A DNA stretch of 12,487 bases from an uncultured beta proteobacterium. GTDB taxonomy: Bacteria; Pseudomonadota; Gammaproteobacteria; Burkholderiales; Burkholderiaceae_C. The notes beneath the pieces were generated by a model, which saw only the letters and a program-made list of their open reading frames with translations, searched no databases and was not told the DNA's origin. Positions 1 to 7,894 of the stretch are shown here, in pieces. Positions within the stretch are counted from its first letter, which is position 1; each line of letters opens with the position of its first letter. The stretch covers positions 1 through 12,487 of the forward strand of contig CAJASG010000614.1 of assembly GCA_903944555.1 (NCBI GenBank), written 5' to 3'. The translations under genes and the position numbers were made by a program.

Positions 1-1317
1 CACGCGTTCAACATGGATGGGCGTGCCGCCAGTCAAACCATTACCGACAAGCTTCCGCATCTGGAGCGAGCAGGCATTGAATTGGTTATTTTGAGTGGAG
101 TGTCTGGGGTGCATGACACGCATTTTGAACACTACCAACTCTGGCCATCCGGCCCGGCGGGGATTCGTTTTGAGCTCCGACATGTATTGCGAAAGCGTCT
201 GGGGTATGGGGTGCGCTATCGAGCGATCATGCTGTTGGCATCACTGGTTTTGCTGCCAGGCATGGGCGTGGAGAAAATGTTTCGGTCGATTGAGAGTTCG
301 TGGTCCTGGTGGTTCAGTGCCTATTGCAAAGGGCGTGTCTTGGCCCGCAGCGGTCCACCGTTTGATTTGATTTATTCCACAGGCGGAGCGTTTGCCGCAC
401 ATCTTGCCGCCAGGCAGTTGAAGAAATCATTAAACATCCCTTGGATAGCCGAAGTGCATGATCCTTTGGTCAATCCGGGCATGTCATCGGATACGCGATG
501 GTCGGCCCAGCAAAAAATGCAGGCGCATGTGGAGCATCAGATATGTTCGGATGCTGACATTGCGATATGGTTTACAGATGCTGCATTGGCCAGTGCGCAA
601 CGTCGACAACCGCAGGTGGGCAATCGAGGCCGCATGCTGTTGCCTGGTGTTGACCGCCCCCTTGAGGTACTACCACCGTATGTCGCAGGGAAAAAGTTCA
701 TTGTTGGCCACTTTGGATCCCTGTCTACAACCCGTAACCTTTCACCGGTCATCGGAGCGCTGGAGGTCCTGTGTTCAACACATGAACAATGGCGAAATGT
801 GATTGAGTTGCATGTGTATGGGGGGCCGCTGGACAGCGTCTCCGCCCGGGTGTTGGACGCATCACCAATTCGTGCGTGTGTGCGTCATTTTGGACGAATC
901 GAAGTCGATCCTCAAACCGGATTGAGCGGACGTGAACAGATACTGCGGCGCATGCGCGCTGTCGATGTACTGTTGCTTCTGCACGGTGAAGAGGAAATTT
1001 GTGCTGAGTACATACCTTCCAAACTGTATGAGTACTTGTGGATGCAGCGCCCAATATTGGCGCTGGTTCACAAAAATCCTCAAATGCTTGAATTGATTCG
1101 TGAGCAAGGGCATATTGCCTTGCTTACCGATGGAGTGAGCGAGGATGCGTTGGCCGAGCAACTTTCAATGGCTTTGGAACGCTACATTGTTCAGTGGTCA
1201 GTTAATGGATTACCCGACAATGGCAAGGATAGTTCATATACCACCGCAAACGCAGTGACGAAAATCATTGAGTGGACCCAGCAAATATCCACCATCCACC
1301 ATTCGCAAATAATCTGA
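1..1317 (+). CDS. GT4-like glycosyltransferase (5' end outside the window)
   Basis: Probable cytoplasmic glycosyltransferase of the GT-B fold that transfers a nucleotide-activated sugar during LPS core, O-antigen or capsule assembly. The frame is open from base 1. An ATG lies at 13, but the residues before it (HAFN) read as a natural continuation and the usual N-terminal beta strand of the family is missing, so the real start is probably a little upstream of the window. Numbering from that ATG, 434 residues are visible. A C-terminal-domain motif GHFGS lies near 232-236. The hallmark GT4 donor-site pattern E-x7-E is at E332 and E340, inside EYIPSKLYEYL. A segment near 118-150 (DLIYSTGG, then IAEVHDP) resembles the N-terminal domain of the family. 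The TGA stop shares one base with the next gene's ATG (TGATG), so the two are probably translationally coupled. Family confidence is good; donor and acceptor sugars are unknown. Confidence 0.8.
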   Translation, partial: HAFNMDGRAASQTITDKLPHLERAGIELVILSGVSGVHDTHFEHYQLWPSGPAGIRFELRHVLRKRLGYGVRYRAIMLLASLVLLPGMGVEKMFRSIESSWSWWFSAYCKGRVLARSGPPFDLIYSTGGAFAAHLAARQLKKSLNIPWIAEVHDPLVNPGMSSDTRWSAQQKMQAHVEHQICSDADIAIWFTDAALASAQRRQPQVGNRGRMLLPGVDRPLEVLPPYVAGKKFIVGHFGSLSTTRNLSPVIGALEVLCSTHEQWRNVIELHVYGGPLDSVSARVLDASPIRACVRHFGRIEVDPQTGLSGREQILRRMRAVDVLLLLHGEEEICAEYIPSKLYEYLWMQRPILALVHKNPQMLELIREQGHIALLTDGVSEDALAEQLSMALERYIVQWSVNGLPDNGKDSSYTTANAVTKIIEWTQQISTIHHSQII

Positions 1318-2246
1318 TGCCACCCATACTAAGTTTGGTCGTTTTGGGATTCCGCAACTTTGATGTAACCACCAAAGCGTGCCTGGAGTCACTAATTCCC
1401 TGGATTGATGACCCAGAAGTTGAAATTATCGTGGTTGACAATGGTTCAGATGACGATTCCTCAGCCAAAACATCCCAATGGTGCGCACGGTTTTCAAGGG
1501 TAAATTGCCTGATCAGTGCAGACAATTTGGGCTTTGCTGGCGGTATGAATTTTGGTGCAGCCCGCGCTTCTGGATCCTGGCTTGTGTTAATTAACAATGA
1601 CACTGTTTTTCCAGACGGTGCAATTGATGCAATGAAGCGCGTCGTGTCCAATGTTGATGATCGAGTTGCCATGTTGGGACCCGTCACCAATGCCGCTGGA
1701 AATGGCCAACGGCTATGGAAGCCGGGGGCCAGCCACGAGGAGTGGTTGCAGGTAGGGAAATGGCTCAATACGCACCCTTCCGGTGAGTTGATGCCCGCGT
1801 ACCGTTGCGATTTCTTTTGTATCGCAATTCGCGCCAAAGTGTGGGTTGAACTCGGTGGTCTTGACCGTGTTTTTGGTTTGGGTTATTACGAAGATTTTGA
1901 TTTTAGTTTGCGCTTGGGACAAGCCGGGTACCAACAAATGATCACGGAAGATGTCTTTGTTTTGCATGTGGGAAGTGCAACATTTAAGGCTAGTCCCTCA
2001 GCTAAGGCACTGATAAAACGCAATAAGAAAATATTGAAATCAAAGCATCCGCTGGCTCGTTTTGAACACACCCGCCTGGGGAATCTGGCTGTAATTGAAC
2101 GGCAACTTGAGATCAAAGCTGCGGGGCGATGGACGCCTGAGTTGGATAACCGCTATCAATTGCGGATAGGGGCTTTGGTGGGTGATGCCCCGAAAAGTCT
2201 TTTAAAACGATGGCTTTGGAAACGCAAAGTAAAAGTACTTAAATAA
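1317..2246 (+). CDS. GT2 glycosyltransferase, rhamnosyltransferase-like (WbbL/RfbF type)
   Basis: Predicted GT-A fold family 2 glycosyltransferase of 309 residues, likely adding a sugar (possibly rhamnose) to a core or O-antigen chain in the cytoplasm. Visible motifs are LSLVVLGFRN at 5-14, the nucleotide-binding VVDNGSDD at 39-46, NLGFAGGMNFG at 70-80 and the metal-binding NNDT at 93-96. The acceptor-side YYEDFDFSLRL is at 190-200 and the HVGSATF block at 217-223. The combination NLGFAGGMN / NNDT / ED is typical of COG1216 rhamnosyltransferase-like proteins. An ATG at 1272 is in frame, but the start at 1317 is preferred: it forms TGATG with the upstream stop and puts the first beta strand right at the N terminus. 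The stop (TAA) overlaps the ligase ATG as TAATG. The C-terminal tail is rich in Lys and Arg, suggesting membrane-surface association. The sugar specificity is a guess. Confidence 0.85.
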   Translation: MPPILSLVVLGFRNFDVTTKACLESLIPWIDDPEVEIIVVDNGSDDDSSAKTSQWCARFSRVNCLISADNLGFAGGMNFGAARASGSWLVLINNDTVFPDGAIDAMKRVVSNVDDRVAMLGPVTNAAGNGQRLWKPGASHEEWLQVGKWLNTHPSGELMPAYRCDFFCIAIRAKVWVELGGLDRVFGLGYYEDFDFSLRLGQAGYQQMITEDVFVLHVGSATFKASPSAKALIKRNKKILKSKHPLARFEHTRLGNLAVIERQLEIKAAGRWTPELDNRYQLRIGALVGDAPKSLLKRWLWKRKVKVLK

Positions 2247-3580
2247 TGCTAAAAAATATTTCGCTACGCGACCCTGTCATCTGGGTCGCTTTGCTAGCCG
2301 CAATATACTTGGCGGTGCTGCCAATGTCCAGCACGATTGCTTTGCGCCGGCTTTCCATGTTGCTGTTGTTGTTGGTGTTGTCATGGCACTTTTTGAAAAC
2401 AAGAACTCTTCCGGCGTTGCCCATCCCTGTATGGCTTTGGGCCGGCTATCTCCTTGTCTTTCCTTTGGTGTCAAGTGATCCCGCGGTGGCTTGGGAGAGT
2501 CTCGGCAAACAATGGGGGATGGGATTGTTGGCGATGTTAATTGGGGCCGGGGCGGCACAGCGTCTATCTCCTTATCGATTTGGAACCAGCCTGCAATTGG
2601 GCTTGCTGAGCTGTATAACAATATTGGTACATCTGTACCTGTTTGCATCCAAGTCTTGGGAAACATCATCCATTCCCTGGAATTATTGGGGTCGTGAAAC
2701 GCACCATGCAGACTTGGGTTACGCAGCAGGGCAAGCCGTTATTCTGTTGGCCGCGAGTTTGGTGGCTTACAAAAAACCCGCTAAAACTGCGGCGATTGTT
2801 CTTATCTTTGCGTGTCTCGCGAGTACTGCCTTGGCGAGATCGCGTGCCGGTTTGGCATTCAGTGTGGTTGGTGGCATCTTGGTGTTTGCCACGGCCTTCT
2901 GGTCACGGAGTAAAACACAAAAAAAACAAGTACTCACTTTGCTAGGTGGCCTGCTGTTGGTATCTGTCGCAATCGTTGGGATCGCTGCAAAAACAGACAG
3001 CCGCTGGCGCAATATGGAGTCCAATATGACTTCCGGATTGCTTGGCAATGCGCTTGAGATTCAATGTTTTGGCACAGGCAGTGTAGAACAGCAAATCATC
3101 GAGAAGTACGGAGCAGGTGATAAATCCAAACGTGTCATCGAAAGCGTAGACGGCGGCGATGGATCACGGGTTGTTCTCTTTAGGTCCGGCATCGCCTTGA
3201 TGCTGAAGCATCCTTGGGGTATAGATGGCTCGCGCCAATCCTACAAAAAATTACTTCGACAAGAGTGCCCCAACCCTGCCATCGACATGGCGCACGCGCA
3301 CAACGGGTGGATCGATACCGCACTGGCGATTGGCTAGGTGGGCGCTATTTTGTACTTAGTGGTACTTGTAAATTTCATCAGGATTGGATATAAAAATATT
3401 CGTAATGCTGATAATGAGTTGAATGTTTGGGCCGTAGTGTTGTTCTCGCTATCGATATTCTGGATCATTCGCGCGTTTACAGACTCGGTGTATCGAGATC
3501 ACATGTTTGAAATGCAAGGCTTCGTTCTGGCCTATGCATATACCGCCTTATCTCAAACAAAAAAAGTGAAACTCCAATAA
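2246..3580 (+). pseudogene. O-antigen ligase (WaaL / Wzy_C family), interrupted by an in-frame TAG
   Basis: Polytopic inner-membrane protein expected to join undecaprenyl-linked O-antigen to lipid A-core in the periplasm, or to polymerise O units; WaaL and Wzy share this domain. The first 363 codons encode many hydrophobic segments (about 11-50, 60-76, 92-104, 115-133, 163-175, 180-197, 203-218, 230-248). The family's arginine motif ARSRAG is near 197-202. A large periplasmic loop (about 250-350) ends in the conserved HAHN at 350-353. TAG at 3335-3337 then stops the frame. The next codon, GTG at 3338, continues in the same frame for 80 codons to TAA at 3580 and encodes the two final membrane helices the family normally has. 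The combined length of 444 codons suits a full ligase. The gene is therefore one ORF broken by a single base change (TGG to TAG would give IGWVG), not two genes. Readthrough, reinitiation at the adjacent GTG or a sequencing error cannot be excluded. Confidence 0.8.
3335..3337 (+). other. Premature amber codon within the O-antigen ligase
   Basis: TAG lies in frame between GGC (Gly363 of the ligase) and GTG. No frameshift is needed to rejoin the two halves. It falls ten codons after the conserved HAHN motif and removes the last 80 residues, including two hydrophobic helices. No convincing Shine-Dalgarno precedes the GTG at 3338, so efficient independent translation of the tail is unlikely. Confidence 0.85.
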
Positions 3581-3581
3581 T

Positions 3582-4475
3582 TTATATCCGACCAAGGCGA
3601 CGACGTAAACGCCTAGCGATGCGAGATGACCAATTGCCTTGCTCGCTAGGCCAATCCATTTCCCGTTCCCATGCCGATTGATATATCACTCCACCATAGA
3701 GCTTGGCAAGCTCAGGGAGTCCGATCTTGGCCCGGAGGTCTCGATCCATTTGCCACGCATAGTGGTAAACCTTGAAGAGTGGTTGGCAGGGCAGAAGTGG
3801 AATCGCCTTGTACTTTAGCAGGGCCTCGCCGTACCAATTGTTGTCAATCGGAGCAGCCAGGATCGCATCGTATATGCTGATCTTGTTTGGCATTAGGTAC
3901 TCTTTTTCCAAGCTATCCCAAACCAAGTTACTCCAAATTAGGGGGTTTGGCCCAAAGCTATAACTTCGACCACGCCGATCAAATATCTTTTGAAATTGCA
4001 GAGATTCACGGTAAAAATTATCAAGGACCGATGTTTTCCCAATAGAAAGTGCAACATCAAGAATTTCGCGTGCTTCATCGATTACTGTGTAGGGGATGTT
4101 TTCGTCGCTTACAAAATAGCTATTGGTAAAGGGTCTGATAAATATTGAATCAGAATCAAGGCATAGGTAGGCGTCTGACAATCCTAGGCGCCAGAATTCG
4201 GACTTAACTATTTGCTGCGATAAATTACCATGGAGAAGATTGATTTTCTTCTGGGAAATTTGAGGATTTTTCTCAATGATTGATTCATCTTCAATGATGT
4301 TGGCAGAGCTACCCCCAAGAAAATCTTGAAATAATTGAATATCAGATTTTGGTACTGATACATAGAAAGGAATATGTTCTTGGTTGTATTGGTCGATGGA
4401 AGCGGCCAATCGCTGAGTGCGCTTAACATCTCCTCTGTAGCTCTTGCAGTAAAGAACGATTGCCGACTTTGACAT
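3582..4475 (-). CDS. DUF6492-type putative glycosyltransferase
   Basis: Protein of 297 residues resembling the DUF6492 group, whose members look like GT-A glycosyltransferases found in polysaccharide loci; no activity is known to me. Visible features are an N-terminal strand (SAIVLYCKSY, 4-13), the block QQIVKSEFWRLG at 87-98 and the metal-binding-like LCLDSDSIF at 104-112. Other conserved-looking blocks are FGPNPLIWSN at 174-183, NNWYGEALL at 212-220 and a VYHYAW segment at 236-241. The C-terminal tail RRLRRRLGRI is strongly basic, suggesting membrane contact. There is no signal peptide, so a cytoplasmic location is likely. No good Shine-Dalgarno precedes the ATG. The gene converges on the ligase, whose stop lies one base away. 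Its 5' half is clearly richer in A+T than its neighbours (hand count about 33% GC over 4201-4380), which suggests separate acquisition. Confidence 0.7.
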   Translation of the reverse strand: MSKSAIVLYCKSYRGDVKRTQRLAASIDQYNQEHIPFYVSVPKSDIQLFQDFLGGSSANIIEDESIIEKNPQISQKKINLLHGNLSQQIVKSEFWRLGLSDAYLCLDSDSIFIRPFTNSYFVSDENIPYTVIDEAREILDVALSIGKTSVLDNFYRESLQFQKIFDRRGRSYSFGPNPLIWSNLVWDSLEKEYLMPNKISIYDAILAAPIDNNWYGEALLKYKAIPLLPCQPLFKVYHYAWQMDRDLRAKIGLPELAKLYGGVIYQSAWEREMDWPSEQGNWSSRIARRLRRRLGRI

Positions 4476-4665
4476 GGTAGGTAACTTGTAATTGAGTATG
4501 AGATATTAATTGGCAATACGTCTATTGACCGTACAACCATTGTTTATACGCTGTGTTACAGAATAGCGAAACTCAGTCAAAATAACTTGGTTGGATTACT
4601 TTAGATTCGCAAGTCAAGCGTGGCCCACGCCTAGTTCAAAATGGGATGAAAATCCATTTCATTAC
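4476..4665. other. A+T-rich spacer between two minus-strand genes
   Basis: 190 bases with no plausible gene on either strand. The spacer should hold the 3' end of the deacetylase transcript and the promoter of the DUF6492 gene. I see no strong intrinsic terminator. A weak bulged hairpin with a GAAA-type loop lies around 4640-4657 and is not convincing. Confidence 0.5.
4543..4570 (-). promoter_or_regulatory. Possible sigma70 promoter for the DUF6492 gene
   Basis: On the minus strand a TATAAA box (4548-4543, 5 of 6 matches to the -10 consensus) is preceded after 16 bases by TTCGCT (4570-4565, 3 of 6 matches to -35). Transcription would begin near 4536, giving a leader of about 60 bases. The region is A+T rich, so a chance match is quite possible. 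Confidence 0.25.
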
Positions 4666-5385
4666 TTAGCCGCGCTTGTCCTCGTAAGTCGTTCCGATTT
4701 TTAGCCAAAATTGGGGCAGAGCGGTTGCTTGGGCGACTAGAACGCGGCGCAGTTTGAGGTTGTCTGCACCCAAATGAACTCTTCCCCGCTGTGTGGTTGT
4801 CGCGCTTGAATACCCAGCATCACGCACCTGCTCCACGTGCGACTCGTTAAATCGACCATAGGGGTAACAAAAATGACGAACCTCATATCCAAGGCTGGAC
4901 TCCAATTCGAGCTTGGATCCCCGGATCTCTTCCCTGGCTGCGTCGGGAGTTAGTTTGGTCAAGTCGGCATGGGTTTTGGTATGTGAACCCACGTCCATTC
5001 CGGCGGCTAACCATTCCAGCCAGTTGTCTTTTGTCATCAATGGTTTTTGCGCCACACCAATCCCAAGATCCCAGCTGTTCTGGCCACCGATCATGCTGCT
5101 GACTGCGTAGCACGTCGCCGAAAACCCTACCTTCTTCAGCGCTGGAAGTGCGTGATGCAAATTGTTTTGGTAGCCATCATCCAGGGTAATTCCAACAACT
5201 TTTCCTTGTTGTTCTCCGCGAAGGTAAGGCTCAAGCGCTCGCATGGAAAGTCCCGTGTATCCCATCCACTTCAGCAGCAACATTTGACGATAGAACGCTT
5301 GGGGAGAGACGACCAACCCGCGAAGAGGGGTTCCACGAGGCGGTGGCACGTCGGTTTGGTGGTACATCAGGATGGGGATACTCAT
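4666..5385 (-). CDS. Polysaccharide deacetylase (NodB / CE4 family)
   Basis: Metal-dependent carbohydrate esterase 4 of 239 residues that removes N-acetyl (or O-acetyl) groups from sugars. The NodB motifs are present: TLDDGYQNN at 67-75, with D69 the probable base and D70 a metal ligand; SHTKTHADL at 134-142, with H135 and H139 as metal ligands; and FCYPYGRFN at 172-180. An opening IPILMYHQ at 3-10 is typical of the PgaB/IcaB-like branch. There is no signal peptide or lipobox, so it probably acts in the cytoplasm on a lipid-linked or LPS-core intermediate. Its ATG overlaps the msbA stop as ATGA, indicating translational coupling. Its position in an LPS operon suggests N-deacetylation of a core HexNAc; a deacetylase needed for core assembly has been reported in a Bordetella pertussis core gene cluster, as I recall. 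The actual substrate here is unknown. Confidence 0.85.
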   Translation of the reverse strand: MSIPILMYHQTDVPPPRGTPLRGLVVSPQAFYRQMLLLKWMGYTGLSMRALEPYLRGEQQGKVVGITLDDGYQNNLHHALPALKKVGFSATCYAVSSMIGGQNSWDLGIGVAQKPLMTKDNWLEWLAAGMDVGSHTKTHADLTKLTPDAAREEIRGSKLELESSLGYEVRHFCYPYGRFNESHVEQVRDAGYSSATTTQRGRVHLGADNLKLRRVLVAQATALPQFWLKIGTTYEDKRG

Positions 5386-7142
5386 GGTTGAAGTCTACTC
5401 AGGTTTGCGTAATAGCCCGACTTTCCGAGTAGCTCCACATGTGTACCAGACTCCACTACACGCCCCTCATGCATAACCACGATTTGGTTGGCGTTCTCAA
5501 TAGTGCTTAGCCTATGGGCAATAACAATGGTGGTGCGTCCTTGCATTAGTTCGGAAAGGGCCGCTTGGACCTGCCGTTCCGAATCTGTGTCTAACGCGGA
5601 CGTTGCCTCATCCAATATAAGGATAGGGGCATTTTTAAGGATGGCCCTTGCGATGGCAATGCGTTGGCGCTGGCCACCCGATAGCTTTGCCCCGTTTTCC
5701 CCCACGTAGGTGTCAAACCCGTTGGGTAAGGCCTCGATGAAGTCTAAGGCATGTGCTGCCTTTGCTGCCAATTCGATTTCCTTGCGTGTACGCGTAGTAA
5801 GCGATCCATAGGCAATGTTGGCTGCGATGGAGTCGTTGAATAGAACAACATCTTGACTGACCAAAGCGATATTCTCTCGCAGGCTTATCAAGGAAATATC
5901 AGAAATATTGGTTCCGTCGATCAATATGCGCCCGGAGTCAATCCCATAGAACCGGGGTAGAAGCGCTCCGAGGGTCGTTTTACCGCCTCCAGAGGCTCCC
6001 ACAAGTGCAATCGTTTGTCCTGCTTCAACAGAAAACGTAACTTGGTCCAATGCCAAACGCGTGGTGCCGGGATACTGAAAACTAACTGCATCAAACCGGA
6101 TTTGTCCCCCCACCCGTCCAACGTGAATCTGACCGCGATCGTCTTCCGCTGGCGTGTCCAATAAGGAGAAAATACTTTGCGAAGCCGCAAGGCCACGCTG
6201 AATCGTTGTACTCACACTGGTCAGTTGTTTGATAGGGGCAATCAACAACAACATGGCAGTGATAAAGGAAATGAACCCGCCCGCGGATGCCCCGGCTTGC
6301 CCGGTTGCTTGGCTTAGTGCCAAGTAGGCAATTATTGCAATCGCAATCGAAGCCGCAATGTGGGTGATAGGCGTAACGGCGGAGGATGGAATTGCCTCTC
6401 GCATTTGAGCCCTGCGAAACTGTTCAGACGCATTAAAAAACCTCTGCGTTTGTTGCTCCTTGCCTCCGAATATTTTCACAACCTTTTGCGCAGCTACGGT
6501 CTCCTCGATGGTGTGAGAAATCAAACGCATAGAGTTCAAACTTTTGTGGCTGGCGGCCCGCATCCGTTTGCTAAAGGCAGAAACTGTGAATGCAATGACT
6601 GGCGCGACAGCCAGCGTAATGAGAGTCAGTTTCCAATCCAAAAAAAGCAAATACCCAATCAGGGCCATCGCAGTAAGGGACTCTCGGACCGTCGAAATCA
6701 GTGCACTGGTTGCTGCGTCGGTCACGTTACTTACGTCGTACACCAACTTTGAAATCAGTTGGCCCGCTGATTGTTGTTCAAAGTAACTGGATGGGAGGAC
6801 GATCAGTTTTGCAAAAAGTTCGCGTCTCAAATCGGTTACCAGCCTGCTGGATATCCACATCATCAGATATCCAGTACAGAACACGAAAATACTTCGTACC
6901 AAAAACAGGCTGACGATACCGGTCGGGATGAGCCAAACCATCTGCGGGTCTTTGGTTTGGAACCCGTTGTCAAGCAGGTACTTCATGATGGCCGGGAAGG
7001 CTGGTTCGGTGGCCGCTGTTGCGGCCATTCCAATCACCGCAGTGGCTACAACCCGCCAATGTGGGCGCAGGTACTTCAATAGCCTAAGGTAGAGATCCCG
7101 GTTTGACGTGGGCTGCATTTGATTCATCGAGGAGGCATCCAC
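5382..7142 (-). CDS. msbA: Lipid A export ATP-binding/permease protein MsbA
   Basis: Homodimeric ABC exporter half-transporter of 586 residues that flips lipid A-core from the inner to the outer leaflet of the inner membrane. The transmembrane domain spans about 30-320, with hydrophobic helices near 31-52, 68-90, 153-185, 260-278 and 286-302. The ATPase domain has Walker A GASGGGKTT at 382-390, Q-loop Gln430, signature LSGGQ at 487-491, Walker B ILILDE at 507-512 and the switch histidine H543 in IAHRLS. All catalytic residues are intact and the length matches MsbA. The ATG at 7142 has a weak AAGG about nine bases upstream and overlaps the preceding glycosyltransferase by 19 bases. An alternative ATG at 7127 would form an ATGA overlap but has no Shine-Dalgarno. 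Lying between an LPS glycosyltransferase and a deacetylase favours MsbA over a generic multidrug exporter. Confidence 0.93.
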   Translation of the reverse strand: MDASSMNQMQPTSNRDLYLRLLKYLRPHWRVVATAVIGMAATAATEPAFPAIMKYLLDNGFQTKDPQMVWLIPTGIVSLFLVRSIFVFCTGYLMMWISSRLVTDLRRELFAKLIVLPSSYFEQQSAGQLISKLVYDVSNVTDAATSALISTVRESLTAMALIGYLLFLDWKLTLITLAVAPVIAFTVSAFSKRMRAASHKSLNSMRLISHTIEETVAAQKVVKIFGGKEQQTQRFFNASEQFRRAQMREAIPSSAVTPITHIAASIAIAIIAYLALSQATGQAGASAGGFISFITAMLLLIAPIKQLTSVSTTIQRGLAASQSIFSLLDTPAEDDRGQIHVGRVGGQIRFDAVSFQYPGTTRLALDQVTFSVEAGQTIALVGASGGGKTTLGALLPRFYGIDSGRILIDGTNISDISLISLRENIALVSQDVVLFNDSIAANIAYGSLTTRTRKEIELAAKAAHALDFIEALPNGFDTYVGENGAKLSGGQRQRIAIARAILKNAPILILDEATSALDTDSERQVQAALSELMQGRTTIVIAHRLSTIENANQIVVMHEGRVVESGTHVELLGKSGYYANLSRLQP

Positions 7143-7894
7143 TTCGTACCTTGCTGTAATTCCAATGCTTTTGCGTAACGGTAAAAAGTCCCCTCAAAAT
7201 TCCCCAACGCAATCACAAACCCAGCCCATCCATCCAAAAACCCCAATTTGAAGATGTAGTGCTTCGTAAATGACCACATTCCATGCACCAGTGCTGACCC
7301 CATGGATATTTTTTTATGCTTTATTTTCTCTGCGCCTAACGACGAATAGCGATTTGCCTTGTGCATGACTTCGCTCATGTTCTTAAAGGGGAATTGCCAA
7401 ATCGCGTTTTGCATGTGGCCAATTGGTTTGGTCGATTGAAGTACATAGCCTTCGTGGACCGGTTTCAAGTCGTAATGCATGGCACCCTTGCGAAAAAGCT
7501 GTGGTTGCCGGTAGTTGGGGTACCAACCAGAATGCTTGATCCAGCGGCCCATGAAGAAATTTCTGCGGGGTGTCCAGTAGGCGTCCAGCGCATCCTTATC
7601 CCTGGCGATGGACATAATCTCTGCAGCCGCTTCAGGTGTGCAGCGTTCATCCGCATCCAGGCTGAATATCCAATTGTGGGAACAGGCGGTAATGGCCTGA
7701 TTGCGCAATTCACCAAAACCCGTGAACGCAACTTGGACAACCCGTGCACCCAGTTGGACCGCTATGTCGGCAGTCCCATCAGTGCTCCAGGAATCAACAA
7801 CAATAACTTCATCAGCCCAACGAACACTTTCAATGGTGGCACGAACTTTTTCTGCTTCGTTGAAGGCAATGATGTAGACAGAAATCTGGGTCAT
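7124..7894 (-). CDS. GT2 glycosyltransferase, WaaE/LgtF (KdtX) type, LPS core
   Basis: GT-A family 2 enzyme of 256 residues, of the type that adds a glucose to the first heptose of the LPS inner core in enterobacteria (WaaE) and Neisseria (LgtF). Motifs are ISVYIIAFNE at 4-13, VVDSWSTDGT at 32-41, the metal-binding LDADE at 79-83 and HSGWYPNYRQPQLFR at 121-135, which is diagnostic of this subgroup. KPVHEGY follows at 144-150, and the C-terminal region has hydrophobic stretches such as 213-231. The frame is open back to 7987, but ATG 7894 is chosen because family members start just before the ISVxIIAxNE strand; ATG 7909 is the other option. Neither has a clear Shine-Dalgarno. It is the first gene of the minus-strand operon with msbA and the deacetylase, and diverges from the GT2 gene at 8008. 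Subfamily is fairly sure; the exact sugar linkage is not. Confidence 0.85.
   Translation of the reverse strand: MTQISVYIIAFNEAEKVRATIESVRWADEVIVVDSWSTDGTADIAVQLGARVVQVAFTGFGELRNQAITACSHNWIFSLDADERCTPEAAAEIMSIARDKDALDAYWTPRRNFFMGRWIKHSGWYPNYRQPQLFRKGAMHYDLKPVHEGYVLQSTKPIGHMQNAIWQFPFKNMSEVMHKANRYSSLGAEKIKHKKISMGSALVHGMWSFTKHYIFKLGFLDGWAGFVIALGNFEGTFYRYAKALELQQGTKWMPPR

Noticed and set aside
1272..1316. Upstream in-frame ATG as the start of the GT2 gene
   Set aside because: It would add 15 residues before the first beta strand and a 46-base overlap with the previous gene. The TGATG junction at 1315-1319 is the more natural start.
1265..1837. 190-codon open frame on the minus strand, opposite the GT2 gene
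   Set aside because: It is antisense to a convincing glycosyltransferase, has no domain features, and its composition fits a mirrored coding sequence.
2360..2380. Triplet-like TTG/CTG repeat in the ligase gene
   Set aside because: It is imperfect and encodes a Leu-rich membrane helix (LLLLLV), which explains it without invoking a contingency repeat.
3338..3580. The 80-codon segment after the amber as a separate small membrane-protein gene
   Set aside because: It begins exactly at the codon after the stop, in the same frame, has no ribosome-binding site, and completes the expected C terminus of the ligase.
4640..4657. Hairpin with a GAAA-type loop downstream of the deacetylase gene
   Set aside because: The stem is A+T rich with a bulge and only a short T run follows on the minus strand, so it is too weak to call a terminator.
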